In this document: one piece after another, positions 1 to 5,172 of the stretch
Layout of the letters: the number at the start of each line of letters is the position of its first letter
Position numbering within the stretch: position 1 is the stretch's first letter
From: an uncultured Clostridia bacterium
GTDB taxonomy: Bacteria; Bacillota; Clostridia; Lachnospirales; Lachnospiraceae
Direction: 5' to 3'
Length of the DNA: 5,172 bases
NCBI GenBank assembly: GCA_937888895.1
Contig: CALASV010000058.1
Coordinates: forward strand, 1 to 5,172
Notes under the pieces: generated by a model
Database searches by the model: none
The model's input: only the letters and a program-made list of their open reading frames with translations
Told to the model about the DNA's origin: nothing
Translations under genes and position numbers: made by a program

Positions 1-91
1 CATATCCCATTGTTTGTAATATATGTACATTATTCATTTCAAATTGTGGTACAAATCCACTGACATGTGTAACGACTAATGCTTTTTTCAT
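1..91 (-). CDS. Glycosyltransferase, family 4-like, N-terminal end only
   Basis: Only the first 30 codons are inside the window; the gene continues past base 1. The visible protein starts MKKALVVTHVSGFVPQF and goes on with EMNNVHILQTMGY. A short hydrophobic first beta strand (ALVV), then a small loop and an 'F-x-x-x-N-x-x-x-L-x-x-x-G-Y' helix is how many Firmicute GT4-type (group 1) glycosyltransferases of capsule and exopolysaccharide loci begin, with the GT-B N-terminal Rossmann half. The family call is by resemblance; the donor-binding C-terminal half is not visible. The ATG at 89-91 has only a weak ribosome binding site (GGGCGAAAAG just upstream). An in-frame TTG at 101-103 is a less likely alternative. 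The gene has its own promoter and a leader of about 120 nt, so it probably opens a separate transcription unit, possibly for surface polysaccharide synthesis. Confidence 0.68.
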   Translation of the reverse strand, partial: MKKALVVTHVSGFVPQFEMNNVHILQTMGY

Positions 92-148
92 CTTTTCGCC
101 CAACTGTTTTATATATTATAACTCATCTAATTTTTGATTTTTTTATAT

Positions 149-171
149 AAGCCGTTTCTACTAATCGGCTT
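149..171 (-). other. Leader hairpin upstream of the glycosyltransferase
   Basis: AAGCCG (149-154) pairs with CGGCTT (166-171), a 6-bp GC-containing stem around an 11-nt loop, in otherwise very AT-rich DNA. It lies in the predicted 5' leader of the glycosyltransferase mRNA, about 60 nt before the start codon. In the transcribed (minus) direction it is followed by an A-run, not a U-run, so it is not an ordinary terminator for that transcript. On the plus strand the following bases are T-rich but interrupted, and no plus-strand gene needs ending here. Its role is unknown. Recognition by an antitermination or RNA-binding factor is possible but speculative. Confidence 0.4.
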
Positions 172-185
172 TCTTTATCCTTTAT

Positions 186-215
186 CTAATACTATATATG
201 ACATTTTTTCGTCAA
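186..215 (-). promoter_or_regulatory. Possible second promoter for the glycosyltransferase
   Basis: On the minus strand TTGACG (210-215) is followed after 18 bp by TATTAG (186-191). This matches sigma-A at 5/6 for the -35 and 4/6 for the -10. It lies directly downstream of the stronger promoter. The spacer carries the inverted repeat TGAC/GTCA (199-214), so the motif may be operator sequence rather than a working promoter. Confidence 0.3.
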
Positions 216-265
216 TCCTTATTATAAACATATTTGAGTCATTCTGTCAATAGCAACAAATGACA
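199..265. promoter_or_regulatory. Clustered TGAC/GTCA inverted repeats (possible operators)
   Basis: Two inverted repeats with related half-sites flank or overlap the promoter elements. TGAC-N8-GTCA at 199-214 overlaps the second promoter. TGTCA-N11-TGACA at 245-265 overlaps the -35 hexamer of the main promoter. A further GTCA sits at 238-241. Half-sites are short, and TTGACA itself contains TGAC, so part of the pattern follows from the promoter sequence. A dimeric regulator binding here is an inference. Confidence 0.25.
221..250 (-). promoter_or_regulatory. Sigma-A promoter of the glycosyltransferase unit
   Basis: Read on the minus strand, a perfect TTGACA (245-250) is followed after 18 bp by a perfect TATAAT (221-226). 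Transcription would start near 214 and give a leader of about 120 nt before the ATG at 91. It lies downstream of the terminator of the SH3 gene, so the two units are separated. Both hexamers are exact consensus in housekeeping sigma factor spacing. Confidence 0.8.
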
Positions 266-300
266 AGTTTTTCTCATTTTCGTTACTTTTAAGTTGAAAA

Positions 301-338
301 TTGTTAAAAGGGCAAGCAGAATAAAATATCTGCTTGCC
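301..338 (-). terminator. Intrinsic terminator after the SH3 membrane protein gene
   Basis: A perfect 10-bp stem (311-320 with 329-338, arm GGCAAGCAGA) encloses an 8-nt AT-only loop. In the minus direction the stem is followed by C, then TTTT, then AACAATTTT. It starts 28 bp after the stop codon of the SH3 gene. The plus-strand side has no U-run, so it works in one direction and ends the argS-ATPase-SH3 series. Confidence 0.85.
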
Positions 339-366
339 ATCTAAAACAATTAATTATTTTAGTTTT

Positions 367-1473
367 TTATATTTTATGCATAGAGCGTTTCGCTACACAT
401 CCTGCTTTATCAATAAAGCGAATATCTGTTCCGAAGCGAATTTCAATTCGTTTTACATCAGAGTTATCAAATACTACACCTTTACCAAAAATTTCATGAT
501 ATACAAGGTCACCAGGACGTAAACTTTCAATTTCATCTCTTAAAAATTCTTTTTCTTTTAAGGTTTCTGAAAGTTTTTTCAATTCCATTTCTTCTGCCTG
601 ATACTGTGTTGGGTCAAAATTTTTAGATTTTTCTACAATCTTTTCTTGTGCTATACGAGCTTGCTCCTGTCTTGCCAACATCTCTACATCATCTGTATAA
701 TTAGCTTTCTTTGAACGACTTACCCTTTCTTCTTCCTCGTCTTCATCTTCTACTTTCTGACGCATTACATTTACTCTTTGTGCATTTTTCATTGCTTCTT
801 GCTTTTTCAGTTGCATATTTTTTAAACTATCTATTTTTTCTGTTGTTTTGGTAGCAGAAACTTCTCTTCTTTTCAACATAAAAATAATAAAAAGTACAGC
901 GAATAACAATAAAATTAAGAAGATTAACAATAATCCTTCCCAAAATTTAGAACCGCCTTCCCCTTTTGGTGTTTCTGTTGGTTCTGGTGTTATTGTTATT
1001 TCTGGAGTAGGTGTTGCAATTGGTGTTGGTGTCGCTGTTGGTGTTGGTGTTGCCTCTGGTGTTGGTGTTGCAATTGGCATTGCTCGTTCTTCGGAACGTT
1101 CTATATATTTTCCACTTACATAACCATGATATTCTATATCATTTTTTACCCAACGAACTTCATACCAAACACTTCCATTACTTGCATTTCCAGAAGACAT
1201 AATAGCTACTCTATCGCCTCTCAGTAATATAACATTCGAACCATTCACTTGTACTTTATCATAACTTGCACCAAACCCAGTACGAACATTTAAGCTATCC
1301 GTACCTGTTACTGTTCCTACATAAGCCTCTACTGCTGATGTTTCCTCTGTATATTCATAAGTAGGCTCTGTAGCCGCATATACGAATACTTCTGGCATTC
1401 CTAAACAAGCCAGAAAAAGATATAACCCCATTCCAACTACAGTGAGCCACTGTATCATCTTTGTTTTCCCCAT
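367..1473 (-). CDS. Membrane-anchored SH3b protein with UvrD/PcrA-like Tudor tail
   Basis: 368 residues, not a named family that I recognise as a whole. Residues 7-33 form a signal peptide, with a likely cleavage at VYA33. Residues 51-124 are a bacterial SH3 (SH3b) domain, with the typical 'SLNVRTGFGASYDKV' start and 'WYEVRW...GYVSGKYIE' end. Residues 133-169 are a Pro/Thr stalk of ATPTP repeats, then a 22-residue transmembrane helix (179-200) followed by KRR, which places the C-terminus in the cytoplasm. Residues 204-318 are highly charged and probably coiled coil, with an acidic patch EDEDEEEE (242-249). Residues 319-365 (PGDLVYHEIFGKGVV, then IEIRFG) resemble the Tudor-like C-terminal domain of UvrD/PcrA helicases. 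SH3b domains usually bind cell wall; the tail could bind protein or RNA polymerase, by analogy only. Start: ATG with AAGGAGA (1481-1487) 7 nt upstream. It lies 40 bp after the DUF815 ATPase gene, so probably cotranscribed. Domain calls are by eye. Confidence 0.82.
   Translation of the reverse strand: MGKTKMIQWLTVVGMGLYLFLACLGMPEVFVYAATEPTYEYTEETSAVEAYVGTVTGTDSLNVRTGFGASYDKVQVNGSNVILLRGDRVAIMSSGNASNGSVWYEVRWVKNDIEYHGYVSGKYIERSEERAMPIATPTPEATPTPTATPTPIATPTPEITITPEPTETPKGEGGSKFWEGLLLIFLILLLFAVLFIIFMLKRREVSATKTTEKIDSLKNMQLKKQEAMKNAQRVNVMRQKVEDEDEEEERVSRSKKANYTDDVEMLARQEQARIAQEKIVEKSKNFDPTQYQAEEMELKKLSETLKEKEFLRDEIESLRPGDLVYHEIFGKGVVFDNSDVKRIEIRFGTDIRFIDKAGCVAKRSMHKI
1003..1074 (-). repeat. Four tandem 18-bp repeats coding for the ATPTP stalk
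   Basis: Four head-to-tail 18-bp units at 1003-1020, 1021-1038, 1039-1056 and 1057-1074 (plus-strand type unit TGGTGTTGGTGTTGCAAT) encode x-A-T-P-T-P in the SH3 protein, where x is I, E, T, I in protein order. Units differ at few positions, mostly in the first codon. Degenerate copies continue outside in EITITPEPTETP. Because the unit is a multiple of three, gain or loss of copies by slippage would keep the frame and alter stalk length. Confidence 0.9.
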
Positions 1474-1513
1474 CGAACATTCTCCTTGTATTTTAAAATT
1501 TTCTTTTTAAAGT

Positions 1514-2818
1514 TTATGCCTGTTTTCCAAGCAAATACGTAATAAATTGCTGTGCCGTTCTTCCTGATAAACCTCCATGAGAAAGTTCCCAAGCATTCGC
1601 TTTTTGTAATAATTCTTCCTCAGATAAATCAATTTGTGGATATTTCTTTGCTAATCCCTTTACAATTTCAAAAAACTGTTTCTGATTTGGAGACATAAAA
1701 CTAATCGTAATACCAAAACGAGCAACCAAAGATAATTTTTCTTGCATCGTATCGGAACGATGTAATTCATCTTTGGATATATCAGAACGGTCTGACCATG
1801 TTTCACGAATTAAATGTCTTCGATTCGATGTCGCATAAATCAATATATTTTCTGGCTTAATTTCTAATCCGCCTTCGATAACTGCTTTCAAATATTTATA
1901 TTCAATTTCAAATTCTTCAAAAGATAAATCGTCCATATAAATAATGAATTTGTAATTACGATTTTTAATTTTAGAAATTAAACCTGCTAATTCTGAAAAT
2001 TGATGTTTATAAATTTCTATCATACGAAGACCATCTTTATAATACTCATTTAAAATAGCCTTAACACTTGTAGACTTACCAGTTCCAGCATCACCAAATA
2101 ACAATACATTATTTGCTTTTCTTCCTTCTACAAAAGCTTTTGTATTTTCTACTAATTTACGCTTTTGTTCTTCATAACCAATCAAATCACTTAATACAAC
2201 TTCTTCTGTATTTGTAATTGGTACTAATTCTTGCTTTCCATTTTGCTCCGCTAAACGAAATGCCTTATTCATCCCAATCAAACCAACACCATGTTCTTTA
2301 TAAAAAGTTGTCACTACCTCAAATACTTCTTCTTCATCTAATGCATAAGCAATTTGGTCACTCAATGTACGAACACTATCACTTACACTTTTATTATAAT
2401 ATTTTTCTGCCTTTTTTACAGAACGATAATTTGTAATCACAGAAAAACAATGCAAATCTAATTCATGCTCTAATGTAAAAAAGTCATAATGGAATAATTG
2501 ATGAAAAATAGCAAAATCGGACTTTGCAAAATAATTTACACTTCCATCGATTGCTCCTCTTTGTTCACAAACAAGACCAAATGGAGTTTCTGTCATTGCA
2601 ATTAAGTATGCTAAATAATTCTGCCATAAATTTCCATTAAAACCATACTTTGTAGCAACTTCTAACAAACGATTGATTTGTTCATAAATTCTACTAATCG
2701 TTTCTTCTTTTTCTATTGTTTCATTGTGCCAATCTCTAATAATCTCTGCTAATTGAAATAAAATACTATTTTTATCAATATTTCGATAAATCACTAATCT
2801 TGATAAACAATTATACAT
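1514..2818 (-). CDS. DUF815-family AAA-type ATPase
   Basis: 434 residues, matching the DUF815 (PF05673) P-loop ATPases, whose cellular role is not established. Residues 1-200 are a mostly helical N-terminal region without a motif I know. The ATPase core follows from about 205: 'DLIGYEEQK' (211-219), Walker A GDAGTGKST (242-250), Walker B FIIYMDDLSFEE (291-302, D296/D297), a sensor-1-like YATSNRRH (328-335), a candidate arginine finger in ARFG (366-369), and a sensor-2-like GLSGRTAQQF (416-425). All nucleotide-binding motifs look intact. There is no signal peptide or membrane segment, so it is cytosolic. The ATG has AAAGAGG (2824-2830) 5 nt upstream. It lies 97 bp after argS, with a hairpin between, and 40 bp before the SH3 membrane gene, which suggests a link with the latter's cytoplasmic tail (inference). 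The family call is firm; the substrate is unknown. Confidence 0.9.
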   Translation of the reverse strand: MYNCLSRLVIYRNIDKNSILFQLAEIIRDWHNETIEKEETISRIYEQINRLLEVATKYGFNGNLWQNYLAYLIAMTETPFGLVCEQRGAIDGSVNYFAKSDFAIFHQLFHYDFFTLEHELDLHCFSVITNYRSVKKAEKYYNKSVSDSVRTLSDQIAYALDEEEVFEVVTTFYKEHGVGLIGMNKAFRLAEQNGKQELVPITNTEEVVLSDLIGYEEQKRKLVENTKAFVEGRKANNVLLFGDAGTGKSTSVKAILNEYYKDGLRMIEIYKHQFSELAGLISKIKNRNYKFIIYMDDLSFEEFEIEYKYLKAVIEGGLEIKPENILIYATSNRRHLIRETWSDRSDISKDELHRSDTMQEKLSLVARFGITISFMSPNQKQFFEIVKGLAKKYPQIDLSEEELLQKANAWELSHGGLSGRTAQQFITYLLGKQA

Positions 2819-2855
2819 AAATTCCTCTTTCTCTACTTTTCATTATCTCTTGTCC

Positions 2856-2893
2856 TATAACTACACAAACTGTCATAACAGTGTGTAGTTATA
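2856..2893 (-). other. Intercistronic hairpin between argS and the ATPase gene
   Basis: A 12-bp perfect stem (2856-2867 with 2882-2893) continues, after a 2-nt bulge (2868-2869), into a 4-bp stem CTGT/ACAG closed by a CATA loop. It begins 22 bp after the argS stop codon. Neither strand has a T-run after it (minus strand continues AGGACAAGAG), so a standard intrinsic terminator is unlikely. It could block 3' exonuclease decay of argS mRNA, be an RNase cut site, act as a weak attenuator, or be an operator for the downstream pair. I see no convincing sigma-A promoter between it and the ATPase start. Confidence 0.6.
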
Positions 2894-2915
2894 AACAATA
2901 AAACAACTTTACTCA

Positions 2916-4706
2916 TTACATACGCTCTGGTGCTTCAAATCCAAGAAGTTCAATACAAGTTTCTAATAACTGTAATACTAATGTAATTAATGCTATCCAT
3001 TCTCCTTGCTTCTTCTTATCTTCTTCACTCATAATTTTATTGCCATGATAGAAACTGTTAAATGTATTTGCTAATTCATAAATATATTGACACAATTTAT
3101 GAGGTGCTAATTCTCCATATACACTAGCGATTACATCATTAAACTTTGCCACAGTCAACATTAAATCAATTTCTGCCTGTCCATATTCTCTTGTTTCTTC
3201 AGCTCCAGCAAAAGGATGTGCGATTACATCTGCTTGTACTTCACCACATACTTCCTTATATTTTGCCAAAATAGATTTAATACGCACCATAGTATATAAA
3301 ATATAAGGTCCTGTATTTCCTTCAAAAGAAGTAAAACGGTCAATATCAAAAATATAATCTTTTGACGCTTGATTGGAAAGGTCTGCATATTTTAACGCTG
3401 CAATTCCAACTACTTTTGCAATCTGTTTTGCCTCGTCTTCCTCCATTTCACGATTCGACATTACTTTTTTATATACTTCTTCATTTACACCAGCAATTAA
3501 ATTTTCCAGACGCATTACACCACCATCTCTTGTCTTAAATGCTCTGCCGTCTTTTCCATTGACTGTACCGAAACCTAAAAAGATTAAATCTTTTTCACTT
3601 GGAAGCAACTCACATTTCTTAGCAGCACGAAATACTTGTACAAAATGTAATTCTTGTCTCTTATCTACAACATAAATATAACGGTCTGGATTAAAATCCT
3701 TTTCTCTTTGCACAATGGTTGCTAAATCTGTTGTTTCATACAACGCAGCACCATCGGACTTTCTTACAATACAAGGAGGTAATTCCTTTTTGTCGGTTTC
3801 CTCTGCAATATCTACAACTAAAGCACCCATGCTTTCTTTTGCATAACCCTTTTGAATCATATCTTCTACCATTGCAGGAATATATGGCTGTGCATCACTT
3901 TCTCCAAACCATAAATCAAAAGAAACATCTAAATTTGCATAATTTTTCTTTAAATCTTCTACAGATACACGCAAAATATGTTTCCATAATGCAATATATG
4001 GTGCATATCCTTCTTGTAACTTCGCTGTTGCTGTCTGTGCACGTTCTTTAAATACTTCATCTTTCTTTGACTTTGCACTTGCACTTGGATAAATTTCTTC
4101 TAATTCACCAATCGTAAAAGGAGCTTCTTCTGGATATTCGCCTGTAAAACTTTCATCAAAATAAACTAAGTTTGGCTGACGTTCTTTCAATTCTTCAATG
4201 ATAAGACCCATTTGTAAGCCCCAATCACCAAGATGAATATCGCCAATTACTTCATTTCCTGCAAAACGACAAATTCGCTTAATACTTTCTCCAATAACAG
4301 CAGAACGCAAATGTCCAATATGAAGTGGCTTTGCCACATTTGGACCACCATAATCTACAATTACTTTTTGTCCTTTGCCTTGTTCTTCATATCCAAACTT
4401 TTCTGCATTCTTCATATCCTCTAAATATAATGTTAAATAATAAGGACATACTTTTAAATTGATAAAACCGGGAGCAATTGCTGTTACTTCAGAAAATAAC
4501 TTTCTATTTACTTTTTCTACTACACTATTTGCAATCATAATAGGAGCTTTTTTATATTGTTTTGCTGCTGCCATTGCACCATTGCACTGATACTGGCATA
4601 AATCTGGTCGATTCGAAATAGTTACCTGACCATATTTCTCCTCATAACCACAAGCAACAAATGCTTGCTTTAATTCTTCACTAATAATGTCAATTAATGT
4701 TCTCAT
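2916..4706 (-). CDS. argS: Arginyl-tRNA synthetase
   Basis: Class Ia aminoacyl-tRNA synthetase that joins arginine to tRNA-Arg with ATP in the cytosol. Counting from the chosen start (596 residues), the N-terminal additional domain that contacts the tRNA D-loop covers about 1-86. The catalytic Rossmann core runs from about 115, with VDYGGPNVAKPLHIGHLRSA containing HIGH at 129-132 and HLGDWG at 158-163. FGTVNGKDGRAFKTRDGG (379-396) takes the place of KMSKS, as in many ArgRS enzymes that lack the classical form. The DALR anticodon-binding domain covers about 462-596, opening at EGNTGPYILY and ending in the family's common PERM. Start: the upstream in-frame ATG (4716-4718) has no good ribosome binding site, whereas the ATG at 4704-4706 has GGAGAG just before it and yields MRTLIDIISEE, the usual family start. 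Length and motifs look complete and functional. Two genes follow in the same direction. No T-box leader is seen. Confidence 0.97.
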   Translation of the reverse strand: MRTLIDIISEELKQAFVACGYEEKYGQVTISNRPDLCQYQCNGAMAAAKQYKKAPIMIANSVVEKVNRKLFSEVTAIAPGFINLKVCPYYLTLYLEDMKNAEKFGYEEQGKGQKVIVDYGGPNVAKPLHIGHLRSAVIGESIKRICRFAGNEVIGDIHLGDWGLQMGLIIEELKERQPNLVYFDESFTGEYPEEAPFTIGELEEIYPSASAKSKKDEVFKERAQTATAKLQEGYAPYIALWKHILRVSVEDLKKNYANLDVSFDLWFGESDAQPYIPAMVEDMIQKGYAKESMGALVVDIAEETDKKELPPCIVRKSDGAALYETTDLATIVQREKDFNPDRYIYVVDKRQELHFVQVFRAAKKCELLPSEKDLIFLGFGTVNGKDGRAFKTRDGGVMRLENLIAGVNEEVYKKVMSNREMEEDEAKQIAKVVGIAALKYADLSNQASKDYIFDIDRFTSFEGNTGPYILYTMVRIKSILAKYKEVCGEVQADVIAHPFAGAEETREYGQAEIDLMLTVAKFNDVIASVYGELAPHKLCQYIYELANTFNSFYHGNKIMSEEDKKKQGEWIALITLVLQLLETCIELLGFEAPERM

Positions 4707-4710
4707 AGTA

Positions 4711-4716
4711 CTCTCC
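4711..4716 (-). promoter_or_regulatory. argS ribosome binding site that decides the start
   Basis: GGAGAG on the minus strand, with GGAG 6 nt before the ATG at 4704-4706. It overlaps the last base of the upstream in-frame ATG (4716-4718), whose own upstream bases (AATAAGAAA) form a poor site. This favours the downstream start, four codons shorter. Confidence 0.75.
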
Positions 4717-4732
4717 ATTTTCTTATTTCTAT

Positions 4733-4760
4733 TTCATACTTATCAAAAACTACAGGTCAA
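4733..4760 (-). promoter_or_regulatory. Candidate argS promoter
   Basis: On the minus strand TTGACC (4755-4760, 5/6 match) is followed after 16 bp by TATGAA (4733-4738, 4/6 match). A start near 4726 would leave about 20 nt before the ATG at 4706, just enough for the GGAGAG site, and it would make the upstream ATG unusable. A second, weaker possibility lies at 4806-4834: TATAAG (4806-4811) with TTTTGT 17 bp or TTGTAC 15 bp upstream, overlapping the terminator tail and giving a leader of about 95 nt. Confidence 0.4.
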
Positions 4761-4830
4761 ATTCACTGATAATTTCTTATTTTTCAGTTCTGCACATTTT
4801 TACACCTTATAATTTATCACACAACTGTAC

Positions 4831-4870
4831 AAAAAACAATAGAGAGTTTGCATACAAAACAAACTCTCTA
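4831..4870 (-). terminator. Intrinsic terminator after the phage-type gene
   Basis: A perfect 11-bp stem (4840-4850 with 4860-4870, TAGAGAGTTTG and its complement) has a 9-nt loop. In the minus direction it is followed by TTG and then TTTTTT (4831-4836). It lies 87 bp after the stop codon at 4958 and before the argS promoter region, so it separates the phage-type gene from argS. The plus-strand side has no fitting U-run. Confidence 0.85.
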
Positions 4871-4909
4871 CTTATTAAAAAAAATGTAACAAAATCCATT
4901 CCATTTTTG

Positions 4910-4933
4910 ATATAAATTGTTAACAATTTATAT
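4910..4933. repeat. 24-bp perfect palindrome
   Basis: Bases 4910-4933 are a perfect, gap-free palindrome centred on GTTAAC (core AAATTGTTAACAATTT). It lies between the stop codon of the phage-type gene and its terminator. Without a loop it is a poor RNA terminator. Perfect symmetry of this length fits a binding site for a dimeric DNA-binding protein, or a cruciform-prone spacer. AT-rich intergenic DNA makes short palindromes likely, but 12 bp per arm without mismatch is long. Confidence 0.7.
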
Positions 4934-4957
4934 TCATTATAGAAATATCTATTCTCT

Positions 4958-5172
4958 TTATTCAGGAATCATATAAGAATATGAATTATTACCTGACACG
5001 CCATCTTTTCCCTGCGCTCCACTTATATTAGTAGCTGCAGTTTCGGCAGTCGAACCATTAGCGTAAGTTGTTATTGTCTTTTGCCACATGTATTTGCCTT
5101 CAACCCATTCTGGTGCGGTTGTTGACCACCCATCGGTAGGTGCTGTAGTAGGACTATCACTTAAAGCATATA
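4958..5172 (-). CDS. Phage tail / minor structural protein, C-terminal end only
   Basis: Only the last 70 codons are in the window; the 5' part lies beyond base 5172. The protein reads YALSDSPTTAPTDGWSTT..., APEWVEGKYMWQKT, TYANGSTAETAATNISG, then a short collagen-like GAQGKDGVSG and the end NNSYSYMIPE. The order 'gWs - P-x-W-x-x-G-k-Y-x-W-x-x-T - t-Y-x-n-G - I-x-G-a-x-G-k-d-G' is a repeated module known from Firmicute phage and prophage tail-tip or minor structural proteins, often placed before collagen-like stretches. The assignment comes from pattern memory. A host surface protein that uses the same module cannot be excluded. The gene has its own terminator downstream, and no other phage gene, integrase or attachment site is visible, so whether a prophage ends next to argS is open. 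Confidence 0.6.
   Translation of the reverse strand, partial: YALSDSPTTAPTDGWSTTAPEWVEGKYMWQKTITTYANGSTAETAATNISGAQGKDGVSGNNSYSYMIPE

Noticed and set aside
334..522. Plus-strand reading frame across the terminator and the 3' end of the SH3 gene
   Set aside because: It starts inside the terminator stem, overlaps the conserved Tudor-like domain on the other strand, and has no recognisable protein features.
848..1123. Plus-strand reading frame rich in Gly/Val repeats
   Set aside because: It is the antisense shadow of the Pro/Thr repeat stalk of the SH3 protein. It has no ribosome binding site or independent domain.
1393..1413. Lipoprotein signal (Cys23 in LFLACLG) in the SH3 protein
   Set aside because: The residues before Cys do not match the lipobox well (F-L-A-C). 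The internal TM helix and the VYA site fit an ordinary exported, bitopic protein better.
2842..2873. Promoter between the hairpin and the ATPase gene
   Set aside because: GATAAT (2842-2847) has no acceptable -35 at 16-18 bp; the nearest, TTGTGT, is 15 bp away and a poor match.
4707..4830. T-box riboswitch upstream of argS
   Set aside because: No T-box core (AGGGTGGNACCGCG-like) or antiterminator/terminator pair is present between the upstream terminator and argS.
4910..4933. Rex-type operator (TTGTTAA-N4-TTAACAA)
   Set aside because: The half-sites here overlap in a continuous palindrome (TTGTTAACAA) and lack the 4-bp gap of the Rex consensus. No redox gene is adjacent.
4917..4943. Plus-strand promoter TTGTTA-15-TATAGA
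   Set aside because: The spacer is too short, and no plus-strand gene lies downstream.

Overview
The window is AT-rich and every gene reads on the minus strand. Its style suggests a low-GC Firmicute, most likely a Clostridia or Lachnospiraceae member. The reasons are AT-biased codons, AGGAG-type ribosome binding sites, short U-tailed terminators, an ArgRS of the roughly 595-residue clostridial type, and a DUF815 ATPase. This assignment is inferred from style and family resemblance, not from a marker gene.

Read in the direction of transcription (high to low coordinates) there are three transcription units. (1) 4958-5172 is the 3' end of a gene with a phage tail or minor structural protein type module. 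It ends at a strong intrinsic terminator (4831-4870), and a 24-bp perfect palindrome (4910-4933) lies between stop codon and terminator. (2) argS (2916-4706), a DUF815 AAA-type ATPase (1514-2818) and a membrane-spanning SH3 protein (367-1473) run in line, spaced 97 bp and 40 bp apart, and end at an intrinsic terminator (301-338). A hairpin without a U-tract (2856-2893) sits between argS and the ATPase, so expression may be split there. (3) After a 275-bp intergenic region comes the first 30 codons of a family 4-like glycosyltransferase (1-91). It has a near-perfect sigma-A promoter (221-250), a second possible promoter and a leader hairpin.

The most unusual object is the SH3 protein. It combines an exported SH3b domain, a Pro/Thr stalk encoded by four tandem 18-bp repeats, one transmembrane helix, a charged probable coiled coil, and a cytoplasmic C-terminal domain that resembles the Tudor-like tail of UvrD/PcrA helicases. 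With the adjacent DUF815 ATPase this could be an undescribed membrane-linked two-gene module downstream of argS, but no joint function can be proved from sequence alone. The window contains no CRISPR array, tRNA, rRNA or insertion sequence that I can recognise.
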